Shown here: in pieces, positions 8,032-13,722 of the stretch
Position numbering within the stretch: the first letter of the stretch is position 1
Layout: the number at the start of each line of letters is the position of its first letter
Origin: a virus
Virus record (IMG/VR): IMGVR_UViG_3300042391_000071
Coordinates: 1-34,507 of that record
Length of the DNA: 34,507 nucleotides
Reading direction: 5' to 3' (one strand)
The notes under the pieces: generated by a model
Told to the model about the DNA's origin: nothing
Seen by the model: the letters and a program-made list of their open reading frames with translations, nothing else
The model's database searches: none
Translations under genes and position numbers: made by a program

Positions 8032-8392
8032 AAAGATAGGCGGCGAGGACAAAATTGTTATTAGCCGGTCAGAAGGCGAGAAGATTAACAACTCTTTTGA
8101 TAGTCTAACTAATTTAGTAAGCTACCAGAACACCCGTATAGATAGCTTATTAAGAGCTAACATTAAGACAAGGGATAGCTTACGCATTGACTTACTTACC
8201 TTAAAAGATACTTTAACACAACGCAATAAAATTGCGATTGATACGTTAAGCGATTATCGAAACAGGTACTATAAAAATATAGCAATTTATGAGCAGTACG
8301 AAAAAGCGGTGCAGTTTGAAATAAAACTACACAGGCTTAATTCTGTTCTGTTTGCTATGCTAACTTTATTTTTATACTCACAAATAAATTAA
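7952..8392 (+). CDS. Exported coiled-coil protein with C-terminal membrane segment (spanin-like partner)
   Basis: This 146-residue protein has an N-terminal signal peptide (MKLRLNWILLILSILI then APSFSFA, probable cleavage before Gln24). A long Asp/Leu/Arg-rich helical region follows (NTRIDSLLRANIKTRDSLRI, LKDTLTQRNK), and a C-terminal hydrophobic segment (LNSVLFAMLTLFLY) ends the protein. The periplasmic helix anchored at the inner membrane suits an i-spanin-like partner of the lipoprotein whose gene it overlaps by 80 bases. The signal peptide is encoded entirely within that overlap. The uncertainty is whether the N-terminal segment is cleaved or stays as a second span. Confidence 0.65.
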   Translation: MKLRLNWILLILSILIAPSFSFAQYVKKIGGEDKIVISRSEGEKINNSFDSLTNLVSYQNTRIDSLLRANIKTRDSLRIDLLTLKDTLTQRNKIAIDTLSDYRNRYYKNIAIYEQYEKAVQFEIKLHRLNSVLFAMLTLFLYSQIN

Positions 8393-8393
8393 A

Positions 8394-8840
8394 ATGCAAT
8401 TAAACGACAGAGGCAAAGACCTAATCAAATTATTCGAGGGCTGCAAATTAGTAGCTTACAAATGCAGCGCAGCAAAAGATACTATCGGCTATGGTAATAC
8501 CTTTTATGAAGACGGAACACCTGTAAAGCCAGGAGATAAGATTACGCAACAAAGAGCAAATGAGTTATTTGAAATCATAGCTAAGGACTTTGCTGATAGA
8601 GTAAAGCCATTAGTTAAGAGTTCAGTTACACCTAATCAGTTCGCTGCACTTACAAGCTTTGCGTATAACGCAGGTATCGGTAACCTTAGAAGCTCTACTT
8701 TATTAAGAAAAGTAAACGCTAACCCTAACGACCCTACAATAGCTCAGGAGTTTGCTAAATGGAACAAGGCTGGGGGCAAAGTATTAGCAGGACTTACCAG
8801 ACGCAGAGATGCAGAATCAAAATTATATTTCACACCTTAA
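8394..8840 (+). CDS. Endolysin, GH24 lysozyme (muramidase)
   Basis: At 148 residues this has the usual length of T4-type phage lysozymes, which cleave the MurNAc-GlcNAc bond of peptidoglycan. The catalytic pattern E-x8-[D/C]-x5-T is present as Glu15 (KLFEGCKL), Cys24 (AYKCS) and Thr30 (DTIGYGNT), so this is the Cys variant of the triad. Further family blocks are VTPNQFAALTSFAYNAGIG and the C-terminal GLTRRRDAESKLY. There is no signal peptide, so release to the periplasm should depend on a holin from the same cassette. Confidence 0.93.
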   Translation: MQLNDRGKDLIKLFEGCKLVAYKCSAAKDTIGYGNTFYEDGTPVKPGDKITQQRANELFEIIAKDFADRVKPLVKSSVTPNQFAALTSFAYNAGIGNLRSSTLLRKVNANPNDPTIAQEFAKWNKAGGKVLAGLTRRRDAESKLYFTP

Positions 8841-8849
8841 ATTAAAAAT

Positions 8850-9068
8850 ATGAAATGGTTAGCCAACTTATTAGCAGACGAGAGAGGTAGCGTATCTACA
8901 AAGCGAGTTATTGCTTTACTATCGGCTTTATTTATTTGTATTACCTTATTAGCTAATAGCTTTACGCATCAAGAGATTGCCCCTTCGGATAAACTTGTAG
9001 ATGCCGTTATGGTTATTTGCATAGCTGCGATGGGTACTACTACAATAGATAAATTCAGCCAAAAATAA
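8850..9068 (+). CDS. Two-span holin-like membrane protein
   Basis: This 72-residue protein has an N-terminal amphipathic start (MKWLANLLADERGSVSTKRV), membrane segment 1 (IALLSALFICITLLANSF), a short polar loop with SDKL, and segment 2 (VDAVMVICIAAMGTTTI). Size, two hairpin-like spans and a position right after the endolysin match class II holins, and similar proteins sit beside endolysins in Bacteroidetes phages. It is the last gene of the lysis operon before an independent promoter. Confidence 0.65.
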   Translation: MKWLANLLADERGSVSTKRVIALLSALFICITLLANSFTHQEIAPSDKLVDAVMVICIAAMGTTTIDKFSQK

Positions 9069-9098
9069 TTGTTGAATGAATAAAGTTTGGTATCTTTG
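9069..9098 (+). promoter_or_regulatory. Bacteroidetes-type promoter for the HNH gene
   Basis: TTG at 9069-9071, a 19-base spacer and TATCTTTG at 9091-9098 match the -33/-7 pattern of the Bacteroidetes primary sigma factor. The expected start of transcription is about 9102-9106, only some 10 bases before the ATG at 9114. This gives the endonuclease gene its own short-leader transcript. Confidence 0.7.
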
Positions 9099-9113
9099 AG
9101 AAAATCAAAGAAT

Positions 9114-9593
9114 ATGATAAAAACGTTTAAAATGCCTAAGTATTATGAAGTAAGCATAAACTTAGAAACAGGAGAGGTAAAAGTGTTTAGTAACTCCAAA
9201 CACGCAAAAGGTAGAGAGTTATCGGTTAATAAAAGCGAAAGCGGATATTTAAGAGTGAAAATGAATAACAAAAGTTATCAAATTCATTCGTTAGTAGCAA
9301 AGTTTATTTTAGGAGAGAGGCCAAAAGATTATGTAGTTAATCACAAAGACGGAGTAAAAACAAATAATAGACCGAGCAATTTAGAGTATGTTACAGTAGC
9401 AGAAAATATAAGACATTCAATAGAAACAGGATTGCATATTTGTAACACACCAGAATTAATGGGCGGATATAAAGACGGGAGATGTAAAGACAAGGTAAAG
9501 TATAAACACAGTTGGTATATACAAAATAAACAACGCATCTTGGAAAAGGTGAAAAAAAGATACTATGACAAAAAACAACTTGCTCAAATCTAA
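9114..9593 (+). CDS. HNH homing endonuclease (NUMOD4/HNH_3 type)
   Basis: This 159-residue protein has an N-terminal NUMOD4-like part (YYEVSINLETGEVKVFSN, then SGYLRVKMNNKSYQIHSLVA) and an HNH core (VVNHKDGVKTNNRPSNLEYV), with the N-rich signature followed by TVAENIRHSIETG. These free-standing endonucleases cut related phages lacking the insertion and spread themselves. A TTG 27 bases upstream would lengthen the frame, but it overlaps the promoter, so the ATG at 9114 is preferred. The gene's end overlaps the next gene by 29 bases. It separates the lysis and DNA-metabolism genes, as an inserted mobile gene would. Confidence 0.85.
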   Translation: MIKTFKMPKYYEVSINLETGEVKVFSNSKHAKGRELSVNKSESGYLRVKMNNKSYQIHSLVAKFILGERPKDYVVNHKDGVKTNNRPSNLEYVTVAENIRHSIETGLHICNTPELMGGYKDGRCKDKVKYKHSWYIQNKQRILEKVKKRYYDKKQLAQI

Positions 9594-10314
9594 ACGTAAA
9601 CGTCTATTTTTCGATATCGAAGTTTCGGCAAATATCGGTTTCTTTTGGAGTGCAGGTTACAAACTAAACATCTCTACCGAAAGTATTATCAAAGAACGGG
9701 CAATCATTTGTATATGCTACAAGTGGGAAGATGAGAAAGAGGTTTATCATTTGGAATGGGATAGTAAGCAATGCGATAAAAGAATGCTGCAAAAGTTTGT
9801 AGAGGTAGCCAATACTGCATCAGAACTTATAGGGCATAACGGAGACAAGTTTGATTTGCCGTGGATAAGAACCAGGTGTTTATTTCATGGCATAGATATG
9901 TTCCCTTCTTATGTTACTATTGACACGTTAAAGGTAGCTCGTCAAAAGTTTAGATTTAATAGCAACAAGCTTAACTATATAGCTGACTACTTGGGTATTG
10001 GCACTAAGATCAAAACAGAATATAGTTTATGGAAGGACATAGTTCTGCATAAGGATAAAGTAGCTATGGCTAAAATGATTAAGTACTGCCAGAAGGATGT
10101 AGTTTTATTAGAGCAGGTGTTTAACGCATTGAAGCTACACATAGAACCCAAAACACATTACGGAGTTATCTTCGGTCAGGATAGAGGCTCTTGCCCTGAG
10201 TGTGGCAGCGATGAGATTACTATACAAATGAGGAGAACAACCGCAACAGGAGTAAAGAAGATTTTATATAAGTGTAAGACTTGTTTTAAGATACATAGCA
10301 AAACCGACAAATAA
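9565..10314 (+). CDS. DEDDy 3'-5' exonuclease (RNase_H_2/DnaQ-like) with C-terminal zinc ribbon
   Basis: This 249-residue protein carries the acidic residues of the DEDDy nuclease fold: Asp17 and Glu19 in FFDIEVS, Asp97 in HNGDKFDLPW, and Tyr174/Asp178 in KYCQKDV. DTLKVARQKFRFNSNKL lies between them, as in RNase_H_2 family proteins. The last 45 residues form a zinc ribbon (CPECGSDEI, then CKTCFKI). It probably removes nucleotides from 3' ends during replication or recombination. A stand-alone exonuclease with an added ribbon fits phages that lack their own polymerase, as here. Confidence 0.8.
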   Translation: MTKNNLLKSKRKRLFFDIEVSANIGFFWSAGYKLNISTESIIKERAIICICYKWEDEKEVYHLEWDSKQCDKRMLQKFVEVANTASELIGHNGDKFDLPWIRTRCLFHGIDMFPSYVTIDTLKVARQKFRFNSNKLNYIADYLGIGTKIKTEYSLWKDIVLHKDKVAMAKMIKYCQKDVVLLEQVFNALKLHIEPKTHYGVIFGQDRGSCPECGSDEITIQMRRTTATGVKKILYKCKTCFKIHSKTDK

Positions 10315-10518
10315 ATGGATAGCAAAATATTAGCAGCAGTTATAGAAGATATGCGAAGCCGTGAGCAAGTAGGGAAAGTTAAGTACGGAACTACAATGGA
10401 CAGAGAAGATTTAAGCACAGGGCAATGGATAACGCATTTGAAGGAAGAGCTGCAAGACGCTATTTTATATTTAACCAAACTCGAAACTATACACAATGCA
10501 CCTCAAAAAGATATTTAG
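10315..10518 (+). CDS. Small MazG-like (all-alpha NTP pyrophosphohydrolase-type) protein
   Basis: This 67-residue protein starts directly after the exonuclease stop. It contains KYGTTMDREDLSTGQWI and HLKEELQDAILYLTKLE. The EExxDA pattern matches the Mg-binding helix of MazG-like nucleotide pyrophosphohydrolases, which hydrolyse NTPs or dNTPs to monophosphates. It is shorter than a complete MazG domain, as in many phage versions, so activity is uncertain. Confidence 0.65.
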   Translation: MDSKILAAVIEDMRSREQVGKVKYGTTMDREDLSTGQWITHLKEELQDAILYLTKLETIHNAPQKDI

Positions 10519-10924
10519 CTTCGGTAATATCTTACACCGAGAAACCTACGAGCAACTAAGAGAACTAGATTACAACAACCCAAACTTTAAGGGTTGCGGA
10601 GATGAGTTTCAGTTCAACCGGGAGTGGTGGGTTATGCTTGACGAAGGCGAGATAGTAGCTTATTGTGGATCAATTTATTCCAAAGGCATCTGCATATTTA
10701 ACAGAGCTTGGGTTAAAAAAAATTACAGAGGGCAAGGTATACAAAGGCGAATGATAAGAACCAGGATTAAAGCAGCATCTACCTTTTGCCACATAGCTAT
10801 TACATACACAACACTCGACAACTTTCCTTCCGCTAATAACCTTATAGATTGCGGTTTTAGGCTTTACTTACCAGAATATTCTTACGGGGGTTCTGACAAA
10901 CTTTATTATCAAAAGTTGCTATAA
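10496..10924 (+). CDS. GNAT-family N-acetyltransferase
   Basis: This 142-residue protein has the acetyl-CoA binding motif A as NYRGQGIQRRMIRTR (about residues 76-90, pattern R/Q-x-x-G-x-G/A). It is preceded by a beta strand FNRAWVKK and followed by TTLDNFPSANNLIDCGFRLY, the usual motif B end. GNAT enzymes transfer acetyl groups to amines or proteins; the substrate is not evident. It overlaps the MazG-like gene by 23 bases and is the last gene before a regulatory gap. Confidence 0.8.
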   Translation: MHLKKIFSFGNILHRETYEQLRELDYNNPNFKGCGDEFQFNREWWVMLDEGEIVAYCGSIYSKGICIFNRAWVKKNYRGQGIQRRMIRTRIKAASTFCHIAITYTTLDNFPSANNLIDCGFRLYLPEYSYGGSDKLYYQKLL

Positions 10925-10965
10925 AGTGCAACTTATTATAATTTAGGTACAACAAAATATTATAA

Positions 10966-10990
10966 AAAAGGTAGTAATACTACTACTTTT
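10966..10990 (+). terminator. Weak hairpin with A/T flanks after the acetyltransferase
   Basis: GTAGTA at 10971-10976 pairs with TACTAC at 10981-10986 around a four-base loop, with an A run before and TTTT after. An alternative pairing uses GGTAGTAA 10970-10977 with TTACTACC 11000-11007. It is AU-rich and may terminate only partially. Confidence 0.4.
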
Positions 10991-11141
10991 GGCTGCATTT
11001 TACTACCGAGTTTGGCAAGTTATACCTTTACTTTATTACAATTTTAGTCAAGATTTAGCTTTACTTTGTACGTTCTGGCGTACATAATGTGCTATAAACT
11101 GCACAATTTGATGTGCTTTTATCCTATATAAGCCACATTAT

Positions 11142-11163
11142 TTGCAACAAGGTTACAAAAATA
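11142..11163 (+). repeat. Copy 1 of a 22-bp element found upstream of two promoters
   Basis: It begins TTGCAACAAGG and ends TTACAAAAATA, and is identical to 23469-23490. With one mismatch the match continues four more bases (26 of 27). It lies 37 bases before the -7 box TATCTTTG, the usual place for an activator site. Confidence 0.8.
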
Positions 11164-11174
11164 AATTTTAAAGT

Positions 11175-11208
11175 TTTGCACTTTGTATTGTGTAATGTGT
11201 TATCTTTG
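11175..11208 (+). promoter_or_regulatory. Bacteroidetes-type promoter of the early/replication operon
   Basis: TATCTTTG at 11201-11208 is a full -7 match to TAnnTTTG. The best -33 box is TTTG at 11175-11178 (22-base spacer), with another TTTG at 11182-11185 (15-base spacer). The leader is short and A-rich (GAAACAAAACACAAA) with no Shine-Dalgarno, and the first ATG is at 11226. Confidence 0.75.
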
Positions 11209-11225
11209 TTGAAACAAAACACAAA

Positions 11226-11447
11226 ATGACACATTTAACCACCTACCAGAAGTTCCAATATCAGCGATACGGGAACATCTTACTGCAAGACGGGAGCAGT
11301 ACACAAAACCCGAACGACCCTCGCTTACTGCCTAAGAATTACGATTATGAGGATGATGATTACACCTTTGCACTTTGGGTAGATAGCACCTTTGAGCGTT
11401 GGACTGAATATCATTCACACTTAAAAATTCAAGCAAATGAAAATTGA
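11226..11447 (+). CDS. Hypothetical protein, first gene of the early operon
   Basis: This 73-residue acidic, aromatic protein begins MTHLTTYQKFQYQRYGNILL and has a DYEDDDYTFALWVD acidic core. There is no membrane segment. First position after a strong promoter suggests early, high expression, where host-takeover or anti-defence proteins are often found. I do not recognise it. Confidence 0.6.
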   Translation: MTHLTTYQKFQYQRYGNILLQDGSSTQNPNDPRLLPKNYDYEDDDYTFALWVDSTFERWTEYHSHLKIQANEN

Positions 11448-11628
11448 TTTTGTAAAAGAAACGAAGCCAGACGGCACTATATTCTACTACACTTTGCTAG
11501 ATAATAAATATGATGGGGCAAGTATGTTTTTAGAATATTCACAGGCTTACGAATACTTTGTTAGCCTTAAAAAAAGACAAGAGCCAATCATAGAAATTTT
11601 AGAACATTATTCAATTCAAAACCAATAA
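11437..11628 (+). CDS. Hypothetical early protein
   Basis: This 63-residue protein (MKIDFVKETKPDGTIFYYTL start) has alternating charged and aromatic residues and a C-terminal helix KKRQEPIIEILEHY. It overlaps the preceding gene by 11 bases. No family was recognised. Size and place suggest a small early regulatory or accessory protein. Confidence 0.6.
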   Translation: MKIDFVKETKPDGTIFYYTLLDNKYDGASMFLEYSQAYEYFVSLKKRQEPIIEILEHYSIQNQ

Positions 11629-11630
11629 CA

Positions 11631-11849
11631 ATGAAAAAACAAATAGAAGATTTATTAAACTTAGGTTTAGACCTAGACAAGTTTTACTGTGTAACACTTT
11701 TCTACGAGATAAAATTACAAGGATATGCAACTGCTTCTTTAATGGAGCATTTAAATCAATTAGGATATGAATTAAATTTTAACAAACAGAATAATTGGTT
11801 CGAATGTAATAAAAATAACGTAAACATTACCTTAACTTTAACCCAATAA
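11631..11849 (+). CDS. Hypothetical early protein
   Basis: This 72-residue protein (MKKQIEDLLNLGLDLDKFYC start) is probably helical at its N terminus and beta-rich at the end (NWFECNKNNVNITLTLTQ). It lies two bases after the previous stop and one base before the ERF gene, so it is part of the same operon. The content is unlike its neighbours and not recognised. Confidence 0.6.
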   Translation: MKKQIEDLLNLGLDLDKFYCVTLFYEIKLQGYATASLMEHLNQLGYELNFNKQNNWFECNKNNVNITLTLTQ

Positions 11850-11850
11850 T

Positions 11851-12384
11851 ATGAGCCTAATTAAAATCCAACAGGAGCTTAAAGCACCTAAAAACCAATT
11901 TAACGCTTTTGCTAAATACAAGTACAGAAGTGCAGAAGATATTATCGAAGCAGCAAAACCTATCTGCCATAAATACGGCTATGCTTTAATGCTAAGCGAC
12001 GAAGTTATCGAAGTAGGCGGTAGAGTATATGTAAAGGCAACCGCTTGTCTAAGTAACGGAGAAGATAATATAACCTGCACAGGACTAGCCAGAGAAGAAG
12101 AAAACAAGAAGGGAATGGATGCTTCACAGATTACCGGAGCAGCAAGTTCATACGCTCGTAAGTACGCTCTTAATGGCTTGTTTGCAATCGACGACACCAA
12201 AGATGCAGACGCTACCAATGAGCATAAAGACGAGGTCAGCGAAGGTCAAAAAGCGTTCTTAATTGAAGCACTTGATAAAACAAAGTTCACTCAGGAGCAA
12301 AAGTATAAAGCTATTGAGAAAATTAAATCTATCAAGACCTTAGACGAATTTAACAAGATCAAAGAAACAATTAAAAAAAGCTAA
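11851..12384 (+). CDS. erf: ERF-family single-strand annealing protein
   Basis: This 177-residue protein begins with IQQELKAPKNQFNAFAKYKYRSAEDIIEAAKP, whose Asn-Phe-x-Tyr-x-Tyr-Arg pattern is typical of the ERF superfamily. The core AREEENKKGMDASQITGAASSYARKYAL matches the conserved region ending in SYA-R-ALNGLFAI. ERF proteins anneal complementary single strands during recombination-dependent replication and genome circularisation. The C-terminal 45 residues are a charged helical tail. It sits with replication genes and overlaps the next start by one base. Confidence 0.88.
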   Translation: MSLIKIQQELKAPKNQFNAFAKYKYRSAEDIIEAAKPICHKYGYALMLSDEVIEVGGRVYVKATACLSNGEDNITCTGLAREEENKKGMDASQITGAASSYARKYALNGLFAIDDTKDADATNEHKDEVSEGQKAFLIEALDKTKFTQEQKYKAIEKIKSIKTLDEFNKIKETIKKS

Positions 12385-12620
12385 TGAGAGAATTACTACC
12401 ATTTGAAAGGCAGATGCTTTTGGCAGAAGTTTACCACTATGCTTGGTATAACGAAGAGGCATACGAGGACTTATTAGCCTTTATTAAAAAGTATGAAAAC
12501 AAATTAGACAAACCTGTATTTTTTAACCCAATCAATAACAATGACACAGAAACAACAAATCTTGAACCACTTGCTTACGGGCAAGACCTTGACACCAATC
12601 CAGGCTCTAACGAAGTATAA
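12384..12620 (+). CDS. Hypothetical protein, replication region
   Basis: This 78-residue acidic protein (MRELLPFERQMLLAEVYHYA start, EEAYEDLLAFIKKYENKL helix) overlaps the ERF stop by one base. Its last 80 bases are shared, in another frame, with the following HTH gene. The polar C terminus (NNNDTETTNLEP and after) may be mainly a by-product of that overlap. No function is assigned. Confidence 0.55.
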   Translation: MRELLPFERQMLLAEVYHYAWYNEEAYEDLLAFIKKYENKLDKPVFFNPINNNDTETTNLEPLAYGQDLDTNPGSNEV

Positions 12621-12750
12621 TAGCCTGAGATTAGCAGCAGTAGTATTTGAATTAAAACGCAAAGGCTACAAAGTACAAACGGAATTAATTAACGTTGGTA
12701 CAAAAAAACAAAGTAAATTAGTAGCTAAATATTCAATCAAAATCAAATGA
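12541..12750 (+). CDS. Small helix-turn-helix protein (HTH_39-like)
   Basis: The 69 residues read TQKQQILNHLLTGKTLTPIQ, then ALTKYNSLRLAAVVFELKRKGYKV. This is the pattern of the phage HTH_39 family: a short winged-helix-type DNA-binding unit with a Gly-Tyr turn before the wing. The remainder is basic. It may regulate early genes or assist replication. It overlaps its upstream neighbour by 80 bases and the next start by four bases. Confidence 0.75.
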   Translation: MTQKQQILNHLLTGKTLTPIQALTKYNSLRLAAVVFELKRKGYKVQTELINVGTKKQSKLVAKYSIKIK

Positions 12751-12950
12751 CAGCAGAAGAAAAAGCAGTAGATTTGCTAGATAAGTATATGCTTAAAACT
12801 GATTGTTTAAGTGAAGCAAAAGAATTAGCAATAGCAGAAGTAGTAAAAACAATAAAATCTTCTTATGCTTATTCTTGCTCGGAAGCTTATGGCAGATTTA
12901 TGGAAGACCCTTTTTTAACAGAGGTAATAGAAGAAATTAATAAACTATAA
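12747..12950 (+). CDS. Hypothetical small helical protein
   Basis: This 67-residue protein (MTAEEKAVDLLDKYMLKTDC start, AKELAIAEVVKTIKSSYAYS helix) shares an ATGA junction with the HTH gene. It is acidic overall and has no membrane segment. Proteins with this EEKAxDLLxKY start are frequent in Bacteroidetes phages near replication genes, but I know of no function. Confidence 0.6.
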   Translation: MTAEEKAVDLLDKYMLKTDCLSEAKELAIAEVVKTIKSSYAYSCSEAYGRFMEDPFLTEVIEEINKL

Positions 12951-12961
12951 AAACAAAAAAA

Positions 12962-13180
12962 ATGACAGAGAAAAAATGGAGTGCAAGTGCTTGGAAAAAC
13001 ACTACTGCAAAAGGAGAAGTAATTAATTTTACAATCAATGATGTTAAGTATTCAATGTGGAAAAACGCTTACAAGACAGAAGATAAGCAGCCAGACTTTA
13101 AGATTTACATTAATGATTTTAACCCTGAAAACAAAACTTATTCAAAACCAAAAGAAGATACGGAAGGACTGCCGTTTTAA
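12962..13180 (+). CDS. Small putative single-strand DNA-associated protein with SSB-like C-terminal tip
   Basis: This 72-residue protein has beta-like segments (GEVINFTINDVKYSMWKNAY, PDFKIYINDF) and a disordered, Pro/Lys/Glu-rich C terminus ending DTEGLPF. An acidic stretch ending in x-Leu-Pro-Phe resembles the C-terminal peptide that SSB proteins use to contact replication and repair partners. The body is too short for a standard OB fold, so it may be a minimal ssDNA-binding or partner-recruiting protein. It lies between ERF and the DnaA-like gene. Confidence 0.5.
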   Translation: MTEKKWSASAWKNTTAKGEVINFTINDVKYSMWKNAYKTEDKQPDFKIYINDFNPENKTYSKPKEDTEGLPF

Positions 13181-13182
13181 TT

Positions 13183-13611
13183 ATGCTAACTAGAAAGAAA
13201 GACATATCAATAAGACAGTTAAAGGAGCTTTATTTTGCACAACGTAACACACATTTGCAGCTACACGAAATGATGCAGCAGCTTGGGTTACTAGGCATAG
13301 AAGATAACGAGCCTCTGGGTTTAGACATTGGTGCAAGAACGATTGTCAAATTGGTAGACGAAGAGTTTGAGTGCGATGTATTAATTAAGGATAGATCATT
13401 AAAAACAACGTTTGGTCGCAAGGCTGCTGCTTATTTACTTAGAAGGTACACCAAGTTAAGCCTTAAAGAGATAAGCCAGTACACAGGCACTAGCGACCAC
13501 ACAACTGCTATCCATAACATAAAACAAGCGAATAACCTAATTGAAACTGAGGATTGGTTTAAAACAAAGCTAAAAAAACTTTGTATAAAATTAGAACTTA
13601 AAGAGATTTAG
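13183..13611 (+). CDS. DnaA domain IV-like DNA-binding protein without the AAA+ domain
   Basis: In this 142-residue protein the C-terminal half reads RKAAAYLLRRYTKLSLKEIS, then QYTGTSDHTTAIHNIKQA. That is the DnaA origin-binding domain: a basic helix, a helix-turn-helix and the DHTTxxHxxxK signature that contacts the DnaA box. No Walker motifs are present. The N-terminal 70 residues are unrelated helices. It is followed at once by the structured RNA and the initiator-like gene, so it could direct origin binding, recruit or compete with host DnaA, or act as a regulator. Confidence 0.8.
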   Translation: MLTRKKDISIRQLKELYFAQRNTHLQLHEMMQQLGLLGIEDNEPLGLDIGARTIVKLVDEEFECDVLIKDRSLKTTFGRKAAAYLLRRYTKLSLKEISQYTGTSDHTTAIHNIKQANNLIETEDWFKTKLKKLCIKLELKEI

Positions 13612-13613
13612 TG

Positions 13614-13621
13614 TATATTTG
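13614..13621 (+). promoter_or_regulatory. -7 box of a probable promoter for the structured RNA
   Basis: TATATTTG matches TAnnTTTG exactly and begins two bases after the stop of the DnaA-like gene. The -33 side is weak: TTAG at 13591-13594 has the correct 19-base spacing, and a better TTTG at 13580-13583 is too far away. Initiation would be near 13626-13629. Confidence 0.55.
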
Positions 13622-13627
13622 CAGATA

Positions 13628-13722
13628 TAAAAGACACATAGACGAACTGCGAACCGCCTATGTGTTTAGTGGTTAAATAATAATAACCCTGATAGTTCGC
13701 AGCTATCGGGGTTTATTTTTTT
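13628..13722 (+). ncRNA. Candidate small RNA or leader with two hairpins and complementary loops
   Basis: Hairpin 1 pairs ACACATAG (13634-13641) with CTATGTGT (13658-13665) around a 16-base loop. Hairpin 2 pairs 13685-13695 with 13703-13713 around a 7-base loop, TTCGCAG (13696-13702), and is followed by a T-rich tract. The first loop contains CTGCGAA at 13647-13653, the exact reverse complement of the second loop; including the closing base pair the match is 8 bases. The loops could kiss or pair in trans between two transcripts. The RNA ends at the ATG of the DUF1376 gene, so it can be a free small RNA, an attenuator, or both. Confidence 0.6.
13685..13722 (+). terminator. Intrinsic terminator directly before the initiator-like gene
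   Basis: An 11-bp stem (AACCCTGATAG with CTATCGGGGTT, one G-U pair) carries a 7-base loop and is followed by TATTTTTTT. The T tract reaches to the ATG at 13723. Transcription of the downstream gene therefore requires readthrough or antitermination. Confidence 0.8.

Larger units (their letters stand above)
10925..11225 (+). promoter_or_regulatory. Intergenic regulatory region upstream of the early operon
   Basis: This 301-base stretch has no convincing gene. From left to right it holds the hairpin at 10966-10990, an inverted repeat TGTACG-6-CGTACA at 11067-11084, and two direct copies of ATGTGCT at 11087-11093 and 11111-11117. A second inverted repeat GCACA-6-TGTGC follows at 11101-11116, then the 22-bp element shared with the late promoter, the promoter itself and an A-rich leader. 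The inverted repeats look like operator sites, but no repressor gene is obvious. Confidence 0.55.

Noticed and set aside
9087-9113. TTG start for the HNH endonuclease
   Set aside because: It would place the start codon upstream of and overlapping the promoter -7 box at 9091-9098, before transcription begins.
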